A DNA stretch of 64,000 nt, from positions 1,408,501 through 1,472,500 of the forward strand of contig NZ_CP078138.1 of the NCBI RefSeq assembly GCF_019212185.1. Direction: 5' to 3'. Positions 26,920 to 35,668 of the stretch are shown in pieces. The DNA is from Pseudomonas fluorescens (GTDB taxonomy: Bacteria; Pseudomonadota; Gammaproteobacteria; Pseudomonadales; Pseudomonadaceae). The notes under the pieces were generated by a model. That model searched no databases. It was not told the origin of the DNA and saw only the letters and a program-made list of their open reading frames with translations. Within the stretch, counting starts at the first letter, position 1; the number at the start of each line of letters is the position of its first letter. Made by a program: the position numbers and the translations under genes.

Positions 26920-27138
26920 TTACTCTGAGGGATTGTTCAACACCTGTTCATGGGCAACACGCAATACCTGAATGGCATTCGACAAATGGGGAAAGCCAAC
27001 CCAGCGGTAATGTTCACCCTCAAGTAAACCAAACGTCGCACTTTCAACCAAAGCGGCCGAGTCTATTCCGCTGGCCACCACAGCTCCAATAAACGCAACA
27101 AGTGCCTGCTCAAGTGCAATTTCGCGATCAGTCACCAT
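26920..27138 (-). CDS. Small hypothetical protein
   Basis: 72 aa from the ATG at 27138 (MVTDREIALEQALVAFIGAV), which is preceded by AAGGAG; an in-frame start at 27168 is weaker. Helical, slightly hydrophobic in the middle, acidic overall. I do not recognise a family. It lies alone between the zinc-ribbon gene and the cytochrome pair. Confidence 0.5.
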   Translation of the reverse strand: MVTDREIALEQALVAFIGAVVASGIDSAALVESATFGLLEGEHYRWVGFPHLSNAIQVLRVAHEQVLNNPSE

Positions 27139-27381
27139 ACATTTCTCCTTGAACCATCTCCTTGTCAAGCGGTGAGATTAATAACTCACTTGCAGTCATT
27201 TCGCCACTACTTTCTGTCGCATTTGGCGAGGCTAATGAAATTCAAGCTCAGCGGCGACCAGTTAGGGCTGAAGGTCATTGAAAATTAGGCGTACAAGAAA
27301 GTGAATGGCTCCAAGTCCTCCAGTTATTTCTCACCTATGCTGTTGGCATTCTTGACCAATTAGATGAATTGGGGGTGCTAG

Positions 27382-27978
27382 ATGCGTCTTGTGAGAAAGG
27401 CTGCGGTGCTGCTTATAGTCGGGGTTGTAGGAACAGTTTGTGCACAAGAAATGCCGAGAGAGGCACAACCCTGTGTCGCCTGTCATGGCGAACATGGTTT
27501 GGGCACAGCCAAAGGCCCGATGCTCGCAGGACTGTCGAAGGAATACATTTACGCACAGATTGGGCACTTCATTTCTGGGCGGCGCAGCAACATACAGATG
27601 ACCCCAATGGCTCAGGGCTATACCGACCCTCAACTGCGTGAACCCGTGGCAGCCTATTTCGCTGCCCAAGGGAAACAACCGCAATTGCAGTTGCGAGGAC
27701 AGCGTCAGCCTAAGTCGCTCGCGGAGCAGCTCTACTATCAGGGTGACCCCACACGGGATATACCTGCTTGCTTTAGCTGCCATGGGCCGGCCGCAGTGGG
27801 AGGAGGCCCCTTCCCGCGTCTCGCTGGGCAGCAGGCGGATTACCTGGGTGCGCAATTAGTAGCTTGGCAGAAGGGCGAGCGAAGTGGTGACCCGGATAAC
27901 ATGATGGGCACCATCGCCAATCGTTTGAGCGGAAAAGATATTCAGGCGCTAGCTAGCTATCTGTCGTCTATTCGGTGA
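27382..27978 (+). CDS. Dihaem cytochrome c, c4/TsdB-like
   Basis: 198 aa with a signal peptide (cleavage near VCAQEMP). Two haem sites CVACH (about residue 31) and CFSCH (about 130) in two cytochrome c domains of the c4 type; each has a Met about 50 residues later (MTPMAQGY, NMMGTIAN). It is exported and most likely passes electrons from its partner, encoded 11 bases downstream, to the respiratory chain. In bacteria with thiosulfate dehydrogenase the acceptor TsdB is just such a dihaem protein encoded in front of tsdA. Confidence 0.82.
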   Translation: MRLVRKAAVLLIVGVVGTVCAQEMPREAQPCVACHGEHGLGTAKGPMLAGLSKEYIYAQIGHFISGRRSNIQMTPMAQGYTDPQLREPVAAYFAAQGKQPQLQLRGQRQPKSLAEQLYYQGDPTRDIPACFSCHGPAAVGGGPFPRLAGQQADYLGAQLVAWQKGERSGDPDNMMGTIANRLSGKDIQALASYLSSIR

Positions 27979-27988
27979 GGAAACAGTC

Positions 27989-29044
27989 ATGAGATTTGCC
28001 AAACTCAGGCAGGTGATACTGCTCTGCAGTGTACTTCCGAATCTAGTCCTGGGCGCCTATCCGGACATGCAAGATGAAATTGCAGCCCAGCCCAAAGCGG
28101 CTGACCTGCACTATTTCACGCCGCGTGACCTGTCGCGTATTCCCAACGACGCTTTTGGTGACAAGGTGCGCAAGGGATACGAGCTGTTTGTCGATACCCA
28201 GCAACTCAAGGGTCGTTATGTTGGCAATACGCTCAATTGCACCAACTGTCATTTGGATGCCGGTACAAAAGCCTATGCCGCGCCAATGTGGGCTGCCTAT
28301 TTAGCCTACCCAGCGTTTCGCAAAAAGGATAACCGGGTGAGCAATTTTGCAGAGCGCATCCAAGGCTGCTTCAATTATTCGATGAATGGAAAAGCTCCAG
28401 CTATTGGTTCCCCCGAGTTGGTGGCTATGTCCGCTTATTCATATTGGTTACTAATGGGTGGGTTGCTCGATATGTACGGCATGCGGGACAAGCCCGTGCC
28501 CGAACTCAACGACACGCGACTTCAACTGGGTGGGAGAGACGACTCGTTCGTCCTTCCTGGGCCACTGACAGGTCAAGTCAAGCTGGCCGGGCGCGAGCAC
28601 ATGCCGGGCCGCGCATTTGCTGCTCTGCAGGAACCAACCCAGCCAGCGTCTCCCTTACGTGGAAAACAGGTCTACGCCCAGCACTGCGCGGTGTGTCATG
28701 GTGAACAAGGCCAAGGGCGCTTGATGGCCGGCGTCCCCGTCATCCCTGCACTCTGGGGGCCGGAGTCCTACAACTGGGGAGCCGGAATGCATAGGGTCAA
28801 TACTGCCGCCACTTTCATTTTCGAAAACATGCCGCTGGGCAAGGGGGTGCAACTCGATGTTCAGCAGGCCTGGGATGTGGCGGCGTTCATGAATAGCCGC
28901 GAACGACCGCAGGATCCCCGATTTGACGGTGACCTATCAAGAACCACCAAAGCGTTTCATGACTCGGATCAGGGCTATTACGGTAAGACCGTTGACGGTG
29001 CGCCGCTGGGAAGTCAGGCATTCCCTGCCGGGATCCAGCCCTAG
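27989..29044 (+). CDS. tsdA: TsdA-like dihaem thiosulfate dehydrogenase family protein
   Basis: 351 aa, signal peptide to about residue 23. Haem site 1 is CTNCH in NCTNCHLDAGTK, a hallmark of TsdA; 39 residues after its His comes RIQGCFNYSMNGK, the segment where TsdA proteins place the Cys that ligates the haem iron. Haem site 2 is CAVCH in CAVCHGEQGQG, with ALWGPESYNWGAGM and ENMPLGKG (second ligand region) behind it and AFMNSRERPQDPRF at the end. TsdA joins two thiosulfates to tetrathionate in the periplasm, or works in reverse. The partner cytochrome gene precedes it. Activity and direction are inferred. Confidence 0.78.
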   Translation: MRFAKLRQVILLCSVLPNLVLGAYPDMQDEIAAQPKAADLHYFTPRDLSRIPNDAFGDKVRKGYELFVDTQQLKGRYVGNTLNCTNCHLDAGTKAYAAPMWAAYLAYPAFRKKDNRVSNFAERIQGCFNYSMNGKAPAIGSPELVAMSAYSYWLLMGGLLDMYGMRDKPVPELNDTRLQLGGRDDSFVLPGPLTGQVKLAGREHMPGRAFAALQEPTQPASPLRGKQVYAQHCAVCHGEQGQGRLMAGVPVIPALWGPESYNWGAGMHRVNTAATFIFENMPLGKGVQLDVQQAWDVAAFMNSRERPQDPRFDGDLSRTTKAFHDSDQGYYGKTVDGAPLGSQAFPAGIQP

Positions 29045-29157
29045 TAGGCGGGAGTCGTAGAGGAGTCATCGAGATGACGGGGAACTGCTCGATTAATAAT
29101 CGAGAATCGGAATATCGATAAGGCACATGCCCGATGCACAGCCGCTCGTAAACAGGT

Positions 29158-30809
29158 TCAGCCCTGCGCAGTGATACTGGCTTTGCTTTGGAACATGGCG
29201 GTATCGGCCTTGAACATCAGCTCGTCGAGGTATTCACCATCTTCCGGGTACAGCGCCACGCCAAGGCTGGCACTGACCTTGATCTGGCTGTTTTTCCAAG
29301 GAATGGCCAAGGCGATGGCCTTGCAGATTTCCTGGGTGACACGCTGGATATCGCTACTGTGATGCGCGCCGTCGAGCAACACGACGAATTCGTCCCCGCC
29401 CATGCGCGCGGCTATTTCGAACTCGCGAATATTGGATTTTATGGCCCAAGCCGCGTGGATCAGGATGGCATCGCCCGCCTGGTGGCCGAAACGGTCATTG
29501 ACCTGCTTAAAGTTGTTCAGATCGATATAGCACAGCGCCAGGTGCTCCCCACAACGCTCGGCGTTGAGCAGCTTCTGAGTAGCGAAGGGGATAAAACTGT
29601 TGCGATTGGGCAAACCAGTCAGGCTGTCATTGAAAGCAGTTTGCGTACTTCTTCTTCGGCCTGTTTGCGTAACTTGATCTCGTTGTGCAGGCGGCGCTGG
29701 GCCCTCAACAGAATCAGGGTGAGCATCAGCGCCAGCGCGCAGCCAATGCTGATCAGGACAATAATTTTGCGCAGTCGCTCAAGCTGTGGCGGATTAGGAT
29801 CATAGATGAAGTCCTTCAGACCTTCGATATTGCTGACCATGCCCAGTTCGAGGAAGTCTTCAGCCATACGTTGCCAGCGCCCGGGGTTCATGTGGCCGAT
29901 CTCGATCAGGTCGGGTAGCACCAGCGCCCGCATGGCTTGAGCTTCGAACTGCAGGTGTGCGCGGCTTTTCTTCACCGAATACTGATTGAGCAGCAGGTCT
30001 ATGATTTGCTCGGGGTTGTCCATCGCATAGCGCCAACCACGCAGACTGGCGCGGCGGAAGGCCTCGGCCCGTTGTGGATGATCGTCAATCTCGCCCTGGC
30101 TGGTGAATAAGATGTCGCTGTAGAAGTCGATCCCGTAGGTGATGGGCGCGATAATGTTGTAGTCGATGCCGCGCTGTTGCAGGTAGAAGGGCTCGTTGGT
30201 CAGGTAGGAGTTGAAGGCCGTCACTTTGTCGTTGGCCAGATCCTCGACTTTAAAACTGCTGGGTAGCAATTGCAGTTTATCGAGGGCTATACCCTCGTGG
30301 CGAAACATGGCCAGAAACTCGGCATCGGTCTGTGCATCCATCAGCATCACCGGCTTGCTGATCAGATCATGCACGGAGTGAACACCTTTGTCGGCGCGAG
30401 CCAGGAGCACTGAGGGGGAGTGTTGAAAAATCACCGCCAGCGCCACCAAGGGCTTGCCCTGCAAACGTGCGTAGAGCAATTCGCTGTTGGCTTCGCCGTA
30501 CTGGGCGCGCCCGGAGAGCACTTCTTCGACCGGTGTGATGCTGGGGCCACCTTCGTGTAGGCGCACCTCCAGACCTTCTTCGCGGTAATAGCCCTGGGCG
30601 ATGGCGGCGTAGTAGCCAGCGAACTGGAACTGATGTTTCCAACGTAGCTGGACGTCAATCACCTGTACGTCGTCATTCTGTTGGGTGACGGGGTTTGCCC
30701 ACGCGGCCTGACCTGAGAGCAGCACGAAGAACAGCAGTCGACGCAGACGAGTCGACAAGGCTCTCTCCGGCTGGCGTGGCGTGATAGAGCAGCAACAGAG
30801 ACTGGGCAT
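29158..30809 (-). pseudogene. Frameshifted NMT1-type sensor with GGDEF domain (diguanylate cyclase)
   Basis: Two frames make up one gene. The upstream part (30809 to 29619) encodes a signal peptide, an NMT1/THI5-like periplasmic binding domain (WKHQFQFAGYYAAIAQGYY onward), a membrane segment (about 360-380) and a coiled-coil linker RKQAEEEVRKL. It ends at a TGA (29619-29621). The downstream part (to 29158) carries on in the next frame as DSLTGLPNRNSF and a GGDEF domain with RMGGDEFVVLL. Reading the linker as KLAFNDSLTG requires one extra base, so a single-base deletion at about 29636 breaks the gene. Intact, it would sense a ligand outside and make cyclic di-GMP. A sequencing error is the alternative. 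Confidence 0.85.
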
Positions 30810-31079
30810 GGTGGTCGTCCGTGAGTCGCGGTTATTGCTTAGGGTGCGGGACTTCGTGTGGCATTGTGGCATCACTTATGCGGTACCAGCAATCACGTGT
30901 CGGGATAAGAAAAACGGCTTCTACGGTTCCCCGAGTTCTGCACGAAAGCGACCTTCACCTCATCGATTGAAATTTTGAAGCGCTCGAACTCCAGGCTCTA
31001 GGTAAAGGAGTAGCGGTTGAGGCGTGCAAGCTGGTGAAACAACTAATATGCGACCTTATGCGTGCGACCGCTGTTGGCC

Positions 31080-31185
31080 GAGAGTGTGTAAAAACGCCTG
31101 CGCGAACCCTTGCTATGATTTCTGAGGATTTCATCGCAGGGAACCGCCCATGAAGCGCTTTATCCAAGGTGAACAGTACGCGGAA
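31080..31185 (+). mobile_element. Left-end remnant of an IS1182-type element
   Basis: The text from GAGTGTGTAAAAACGCC (31083) through the ATG at 31150 and MKRFIQGEQ resembles the left end and transposase start of IS1182-family elements known from Pseudomonas. After nine residues the similarity ends and the frame stops. No right end seen. Only a scar, and based on recall of the family start. Confidence 0.4.
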
Positions 31186-31289
31186 ATGAAATGAAATTCT
31201 TCTGGACTACACTCGATGAGTAGTTGTAGCCCACGCGCATGTTGGACAGGACATGTGAACTCTTTGCTTCAAAAGAGAGCGACTCATTT

Positions 31290-33263
31290 ATGGACAGCCC
31301 CTCCAAGCCAAAGAGCACCCTAAATCCGCCGGTGTTCTATACCAGCGCGATTCTGATTTTGTTGTTGGTTCTTTACACCGTCGTCTTTCAGGTCGAAGCC
31401 CAGACTCAGTTCGATCACATACAGCGCTGGATCAATACTAATGCCAGTTGGTTTTATATCTTGGCTGTCGCCCTGATTCTGATCAGCGTGGTGTTTCTTG
31501 CCGTGAGTCGCTATGGGGATATCAAGTTGGGGCCGGATCACAGCGAGCCGGATTATCGCAATAGCAGTTGGTTTGCCATGCTGTTTTCCGCAGGCATGGG
31601 CATCGGCTTGATGTTTTTTGGGGTGGCTGAGCCGGTCATGCATTTCACCAGCCCGCCAGTGGGCGAGGGTGGCACAGTCGCCGCAGCGCGCGAAGCGATG
31701 AAAATCACTTTCTTTCACTGGGGCCTGCACGCCTGGGCGATCTACGCAATGGTTGCGTTGATCCTGGCCTATTTCAGCTTTCGCAATGGCCTGCCACTGA
31801 CCTTGCGCTCGGCGTTATATCCGTTGATTGGCGAGCGAATCTACGGCCCGATTGGTCATGCCGTGGATGTATTTGCCATCCTCGGTACCGTGTTTGGTGT
31901 GGCGACTTCGTTGGGTTATGGCGTGCTACAGATCAACAGTGGTTTCCATCACTTGTTCGGCCTGCCTGTGAACACCACGGTTCAGGTCATATTGATCACG
32001 GCGACTTGCGCGCTCGCAACGCTGTCGGTCGCCAGCGGACTGGACAAGGGGATCCGCATACTGTCCGAGATCAACCTCGGGTTGGCCGTAGTGCTAATGA
32101 TCTTTGTACTGTTGCTGGGGCCGACGGTTTTTCTGCTTCAGGCTTACGTGCAAAACACTGGCGCGTATTTGTCAGACATCGTGAACAAGACATTCAACTT
32201 GTACGCCTACGAACCCACCGACTGGATCGGTGGATGGACGCTGTTGTATTGGGGCTGGTGGCTGTCTTGGTCACCGTTTGTGGGGTTGTTTATTGCTCGC
32301 ATATCGCGCGGTAGAACCATTCGCGAATTTGTCTGTGGTGTCCTCTTCGTACCGGCCGGCTTTACGTTGTTGTGGATGACAATATTCGGCGATTCGGCAA
32401 TCCATATGATTCTCAACGAGGGCGTCACAGAGTTGGCGAAGGTGATTGATCAGGACAGTTCGCTGGCGTTATTTGCCTTTCTAGAGCATTTCCCTTTTTC
32501 CGGTTTGATCTCGATGCTGGCAGTCCTGATGGTGGTGGTGTTTTTCGTCACCTCCGCCGATTCGGGGGCACTGGTGGTCGACATGCTGGCGTCGTCCGGG
32601 CATGACCACTCTCCATTATGGCAGCGCATTTTCTGGTCGGTGACGATCGGAATAGTGGCCATTGCACTGCTGCTGGCCAATGGGTTGAAGGCACTGCAGA
32701 CCGCAACGATCGCCAGTGCCTTGCCGTTCTCGATCATTCTGCTGGCGTCCATATGGGGTTTGTTCAAGGCGCTCAGTCTGGACGCTACCCGCCGTGGGCT
32801 GCGCAACCAGGCGTTGCCTGGGCTGCATAACACCCGCCACCCTCATGGCGGATGGCAGCGGCGATTGCGCGGTATTGCGATGCGTCCCCGACGTGCCCAT
32901 GTCAATCGCTTCATCACCGAGGTGGTCAAACCCGCTTGTGAAGAGGTGGCTGGCGAATTGCGCAAGCAGGGTTATGAGGTCACGGTGAATGAGTCCGAGG
33001 GTGGCAGTGTGGTATTGGAGTTGTTGCAGGCAGGGGAAGGGCGCTTCCTCTATGAAGTACGCCCGCGTGCGTTCACCAGCCCGAGTTTCGTGGTTGGTGA
33101 TAGCGAGGATGGCTCTGACGCCCGCAAATACTTTCGCGCTGAAGTCCACCTGCGAGAAGGGGGGCAGGACTACGACATCATGGGCTGGAGCCGTGAGGAC
33201 GTGATCGGCGATATCCTCAATCAGTACGAACGTTATTTGCACTATCTGCATCTGGTGCGCTGA
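31290..33263 (+). CDS. betT: BCCT-family betaine/choline transporter (BetT-like)
   Basis: 657 aa from the ATG at 31290 (MDSPSKPKSTL); an in-frame ATG at 31239 lacks a ribosome binding site. Twelve membrane segments fill residues about 20-520, including the family signature around WTLLYWGWWLSWSPFVG, where tryptophans form the quaternary-ammonium box, and GMGIGLMFFGVAEP. A cytosolic C-terminal domain of about 130 residues (the osmosensing BetT tail) follows. It would import choline or a betaine with H+ or Na+. No choline oxidation genes adjoin it. Confidence 0.9.
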   Translation: MDSPSKPKSTLNPPVFYTSAILILLLVLYTVVFQVEAQTQFDHIQRWINTNASWFYILAVALILISVVFLAVSRYGDIKLGPDHSEPDYRNSSWFAMLFSAGMGIGLMFFGVAEPVMHFTSPPVGEGGTVAAAREAMKITFFHWGLHAWAIYAMVALILAYFSFRNGLPLTLRSALYPLIGERIYGPIGHAVDVFAILGTVFGVATSLGYGVLQINSGFHHLFGLPVNTTVQVILITATCALATLSVASGLDKGIRILSEINLGLAVVLMIFVLLLGPTVFLLQAYVQNTGAYLSDIVNKTFNLYAYEPTDWIGGWTLLYWGWWLSWSPFVGLFIARISRGRTIREFVCGVLFVPAGFTLLWMTIFGDSAIHMILNEGVTELAKVIDQDSSLALFAFLEHFPFSGLISMLAVLMVVVFFVTSADSGALVVDMLASSGHDHSPLWQRIFWSVTIGIVAIALLLANGLKALQTATIASALPFSIILLASIWGLFKALSLDATRRGLRNQALPGLHNTRHPHGGWQRRLRGIAMRPRRAHVNRFITEVVKPACEEVAGELRKQGYEVTVNESEGGSVVLELLQAGEGRFLYEVRPRAFTSPSFVVGDSEDGSDARKYFRAEVHLREGGQDYDIMGWSREDVIGDILNQYERYLHYLHLVR

Positions 33264-34080
33264 GCTCAGCCGCTATGAACCCCGGCACAATAATGCGACT
33301 GCTGAGTAGGTCTTTATCAATGGCAATGAAAGATCAGTACTCTGACGGCCACTTTTTCCGATACCAACGTTCGAACTGGTAAATACCGATGAAACATTCT
33401 TCAATGGAGATGTAAATGGCATCAGGGCAAGGTCTTTGCGCGGCTGTACGCTTTTCCCTGGGGTTGAACCAAGATTTTATTATCGCTGCCATTGCACCCT
33501 GTGCCGCAAGCTGGCCGGGGTCGGCCATAATGTCGCCACGCTAGTCAAGGTTCCAGACTTTTGTTGAGAAGCAGAGCAGGATGCGATCACCTGTCAGCAC
33601 AAACGTAGCGGGTAGAGAAACGATTTTTGCTCACGATGTGGTTCGACCGTGCCGAGTGCTATTCACTAGACGCCTTGCTTCTGGATCCCGCTTGGCCTTC
33701 CAGATGGCGAACTGGACATAGAGTGTGTTGAGATTTCTGCACCGATGACGCTATGCCACGGGATGAGCAACGCAAAAAAAACCGTTGCGTAGCGTCGGAT
33801 TTACTTGAGTTTCTTCTACATGAACCAGATCAACAATGTTTGATTCGGGAAGTTGATCAGCATAGGGAAACAAGCGATCCAAGCATTTTCACACAGCCTG
33901 GGCCGATAACTATCTATTCATCGCTTAGCGGGATAATCCGCAGCTCATATTCGAACGACAAGCGGTCGTACTACTCACCGATTGATTGATCCAAATTAAT
34001 GTACAGCCGGTTATGCATTGACCTGAATGCGATGTGCCAACAAACTTTTCTTCTCTTTTTTCTTTCTAGAGGTCTGCCTG
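33264..34080. other. Gene-poor interval of about 820 bases
   Basis: No gene can be supported. Frames of 60-78 codons exist on both strands (33334-33528 minus, 33753-33989 plus) but lack ribosome binding sites and recognisable content. The stretch lies between the BetT-like gene and the glycine-zipper gene and may hold remnants of lost genes. Confidence 0.35.
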
Positions 34081-34512
34081 ATGCGTAAAGTATTATCTTT
34101 CGTTGTACTAAGCCTTCTTGTATCGCAGTACTCCTTCGCCAGCGAAACCAGCAACACGGCTATCGGTGGCGGTGTCGGTGGCGCCCTTGGTAGCGTCGTC
34201 GGTCAGGCTGTGGGAGGGAGCACTGGCGCTGCGATTGGAGCCGGCGTAGGTGGCGCGGCTGGGGGCGCAATGACCGCGAAGAGTGGCAAGAAGACCGAGT
34301 CAGCTATTGGCGGGGGGCTCGGTGCAGCGGGTGGACAGGTAATCGGCAACAGTGTCGGTGGTTCCACCGGTGGCTTGATCGGCGCTGGACTGGGCGGCGC
34401 AGCAGGTGGTGCTATCGGCAACAATATGGCCGATGACAACGACCACCACGATTCCGATTACAAGCATAAAAATAAGTACAAGAATAAACATAGACACAAG
34501 CATGACGATTGA
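34081..34512 (+). CDS. Glycine-zipper envelope protein with His/Lys-rich tail
   Basis: 143 aa from the ATG at 34081 (AGAGG upstream). Signal peptide (cleavage near SFASETSN), then two glycine-zipper blocks rich in GGxxG (GGGVGGALGSVVGQAVGG and GGGLGAAGGQVIGNSVGG) that can insert into or pack along membranes. The last 25 residues (DDNDHHDSDYKHKNKYKNKH and on) are strikingly rich in His, Lys and Asp, a possible metal- or polyanion-binding tail. The role is unknown. It stands alone. Confidence 0.8.
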   Translation: MRKVLSFVVLSLLVSQYSFASETSNTAIGGGVGGALGSVVGQAVGGSTGAAIGAGVGGAAGGAMTAKSGKKTESAIGGGLGAAGGQVIGNSVGGSTGGLIGAGLGGAAGGAIGNNMADDNDHHDSDYKHKNKYKNKHRHKHDD

Positions 34513-34704
34513 TCTTGGATTCCGAGACTGAACATTGGACGCATTCTTTGAAAAGGGGGGGGACGTAGATTTCTCCCTATTGATCGGCTATCAGGCGGTG
34601 GCATTCATTTCTGCGTCTTACAGCAGCGACGTGATATCGCGGCATTGCCAAGCCACTCGCGGGCGCCAGGTTACTGGCGGTGCTTCCATTTGGTGTGCGT
34701 GCAC

Positions 34705-35151
34705 CTACTTCGTGGGTATGCCGCTTTGCAGCACGAATATGCAGCCTAGCCCAATCAGGATGGCGCTGCTCACGCAAGGTACCAAACGTTGGAAGCCTGT
34801 CGCCGAGAATGGGCCGCGAAGTAGCGAAGCGCCTGGCACTGCCATCACGTCAGCCAGGGAAAAGACCAGGTTGACGAAGTTGCTAATCAACAGAAATTGC
34901 AGCCATACCGACGCGGCGCTGGTGGCATCGACGAATTGCGGTAGAAAGGTCAGAAAAAACAATGCCGTTTTCGGGTTGAGCACTTCCACTACCACGCTGT
35001 CGCGCAAAACCCCCAGCTCTCGTAGCGGCTCTGCCGTCACGGGTTGGCGACTATTGATGATCATCCCGCCCCCCAACCAGACCAGATAATCGACACCGGC
35101 CAGGCGAATCACGTCGATCGCCATTGGTGCTGCCTGAAGCAGTGCGGATAG
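34705..35151 (-). pseudogene. LysE-family exporter remnant lacking its N terminus
   Basis: The frame encodes LSALLQAAPMAIDVIRLAGV and on, matching the part of LysE/RhtB-type amino acid exporters after the second membrane segment, with the helices VVVEVLNPKTALFFLTFLPQFV and the C-terminal ones intact. The first 60-70 residues, with the start and the PGP motif, are missing; upstream the frame closes within a few codons and a start-like MSLAVLMAP stub (other frame) is all that remains, consistent with an internal deletion. Not expected to be functional. Confidence 0.65.
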
Positions 35152-35204
35152 CCGACTGTCATTCTGGTGCCATCAGCACCGCGAGCGACATATTGATGAA
35201 CTCT

Positions 35205-35372
35205 TCATTCTTTCTTGCTGATTGTGTCCAAAGCACCGCGTACGTTGCCTGCGACCTCAGCTGAACCGCGCTGCTCCACCCAGAGCGTGAGTTCCATAAT
35301 CGCGGCTTCAAGGGCTAGCTGGTTCTGATTGATCTTGAAGAGTAGGGAAGGGAGCAGGTCTGCGTTCGACAT
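35205..35372 (-). CDS. Small hypothetical protein
   Basis: 55 aa from the ATG at 35372 (MSNADLLPSLLFKINQNQLA), preceded by GGAGG seven bases upstream. A longer frame reaches 35483 but reads through the terminator and the mvaT-tail repeat. Helical, polar, no Cys, no membrane segment. No family recognised. It lies between the LysE remnant and the mvaT-tail repeat. Confidence 0.6.
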   Translation of the reverse strand: MSNADLLPSLLFKINQNQLALEAAIMELTLWVEQRGSAEVAGNVRGALDTISKKE

Positions 35373-35424
35373 TGTGATTCCTCCGTGGAAGAGGACAGCG
35401 TAGCAACAAAGGTCTGAATCAGTT

Positions 35425-35466
35425 AGGAACGGCTTCGACGCTGTTGAGTCCTGGCTGACCAAGTGA
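35425..35466 (+). pseudogene. 3' tail of an MvaT/MvaU-like gene (copy 1)
   Basis: In one plus-strand frame the text reads GFDAVESWLTK then TGA (35464-35466), the last residues typical of an MvaT/MvaU (H-NS-type xenogeneic silencer) protein. Nothing further upstream matches, so only the extreme end remains, fused to unrelated sequence. A strong terminator follows. The second, longer copy is at 48283-48391. Confidence 0.55.
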
Positions 35467-35491
35467 TGTTGGTTTGAGTACAAAAGGGCCC
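35446..35491 (+). repeat. 46-bp direct repeat, left copy (mvaT end plus terminator)
   Basis: Begins GAGTCCTGGCTGACCAAGTG and runs into GGGCCC of the terminator. It is identical to 48371-48416 except for one base (G/C at position 23). Both copies point the same way and bracket about 12.9 kb of catabolic genes. Confidence 0.9.
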
Positions 35492-35507
35492 TTCGAGGGC
35501 CCTTTTT
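35482..35507 (+). terminator. Rho-independent terminator of the mvaT tail, copy 1
   Basis: Stem AAGGGCCC / GGGCCCTT around a short loop (35484-35502), then six T. It sits 16 bases behind the TGA of the mvaT tail and would stop plus-strand transcription toward the OprD gene, which is read on the other strand. Confidence 0.85.
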
Positions 35508-35668
35508 TCGAGGAGGAATAGGTCGTAGTTTACGACATCGATCAAAATTCAGTTGCTGATGGGAGCGGAGTCAATCGGTCATCGTTTGTTGGACGCATGA
35601 TTAGAATCGATACGACTTTTGACATATCCCGCACGCCTCCGCTTATTTCCCACGGTACTCCATATCGT

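Noticed and set aside
33753..33989. 78-codon plus-strand frame, and the 64-codon minus-strand frame at 33334-33528
   Set aside because: Neither has a ribosome binding site or similarity I recognise; the region looks like debris.
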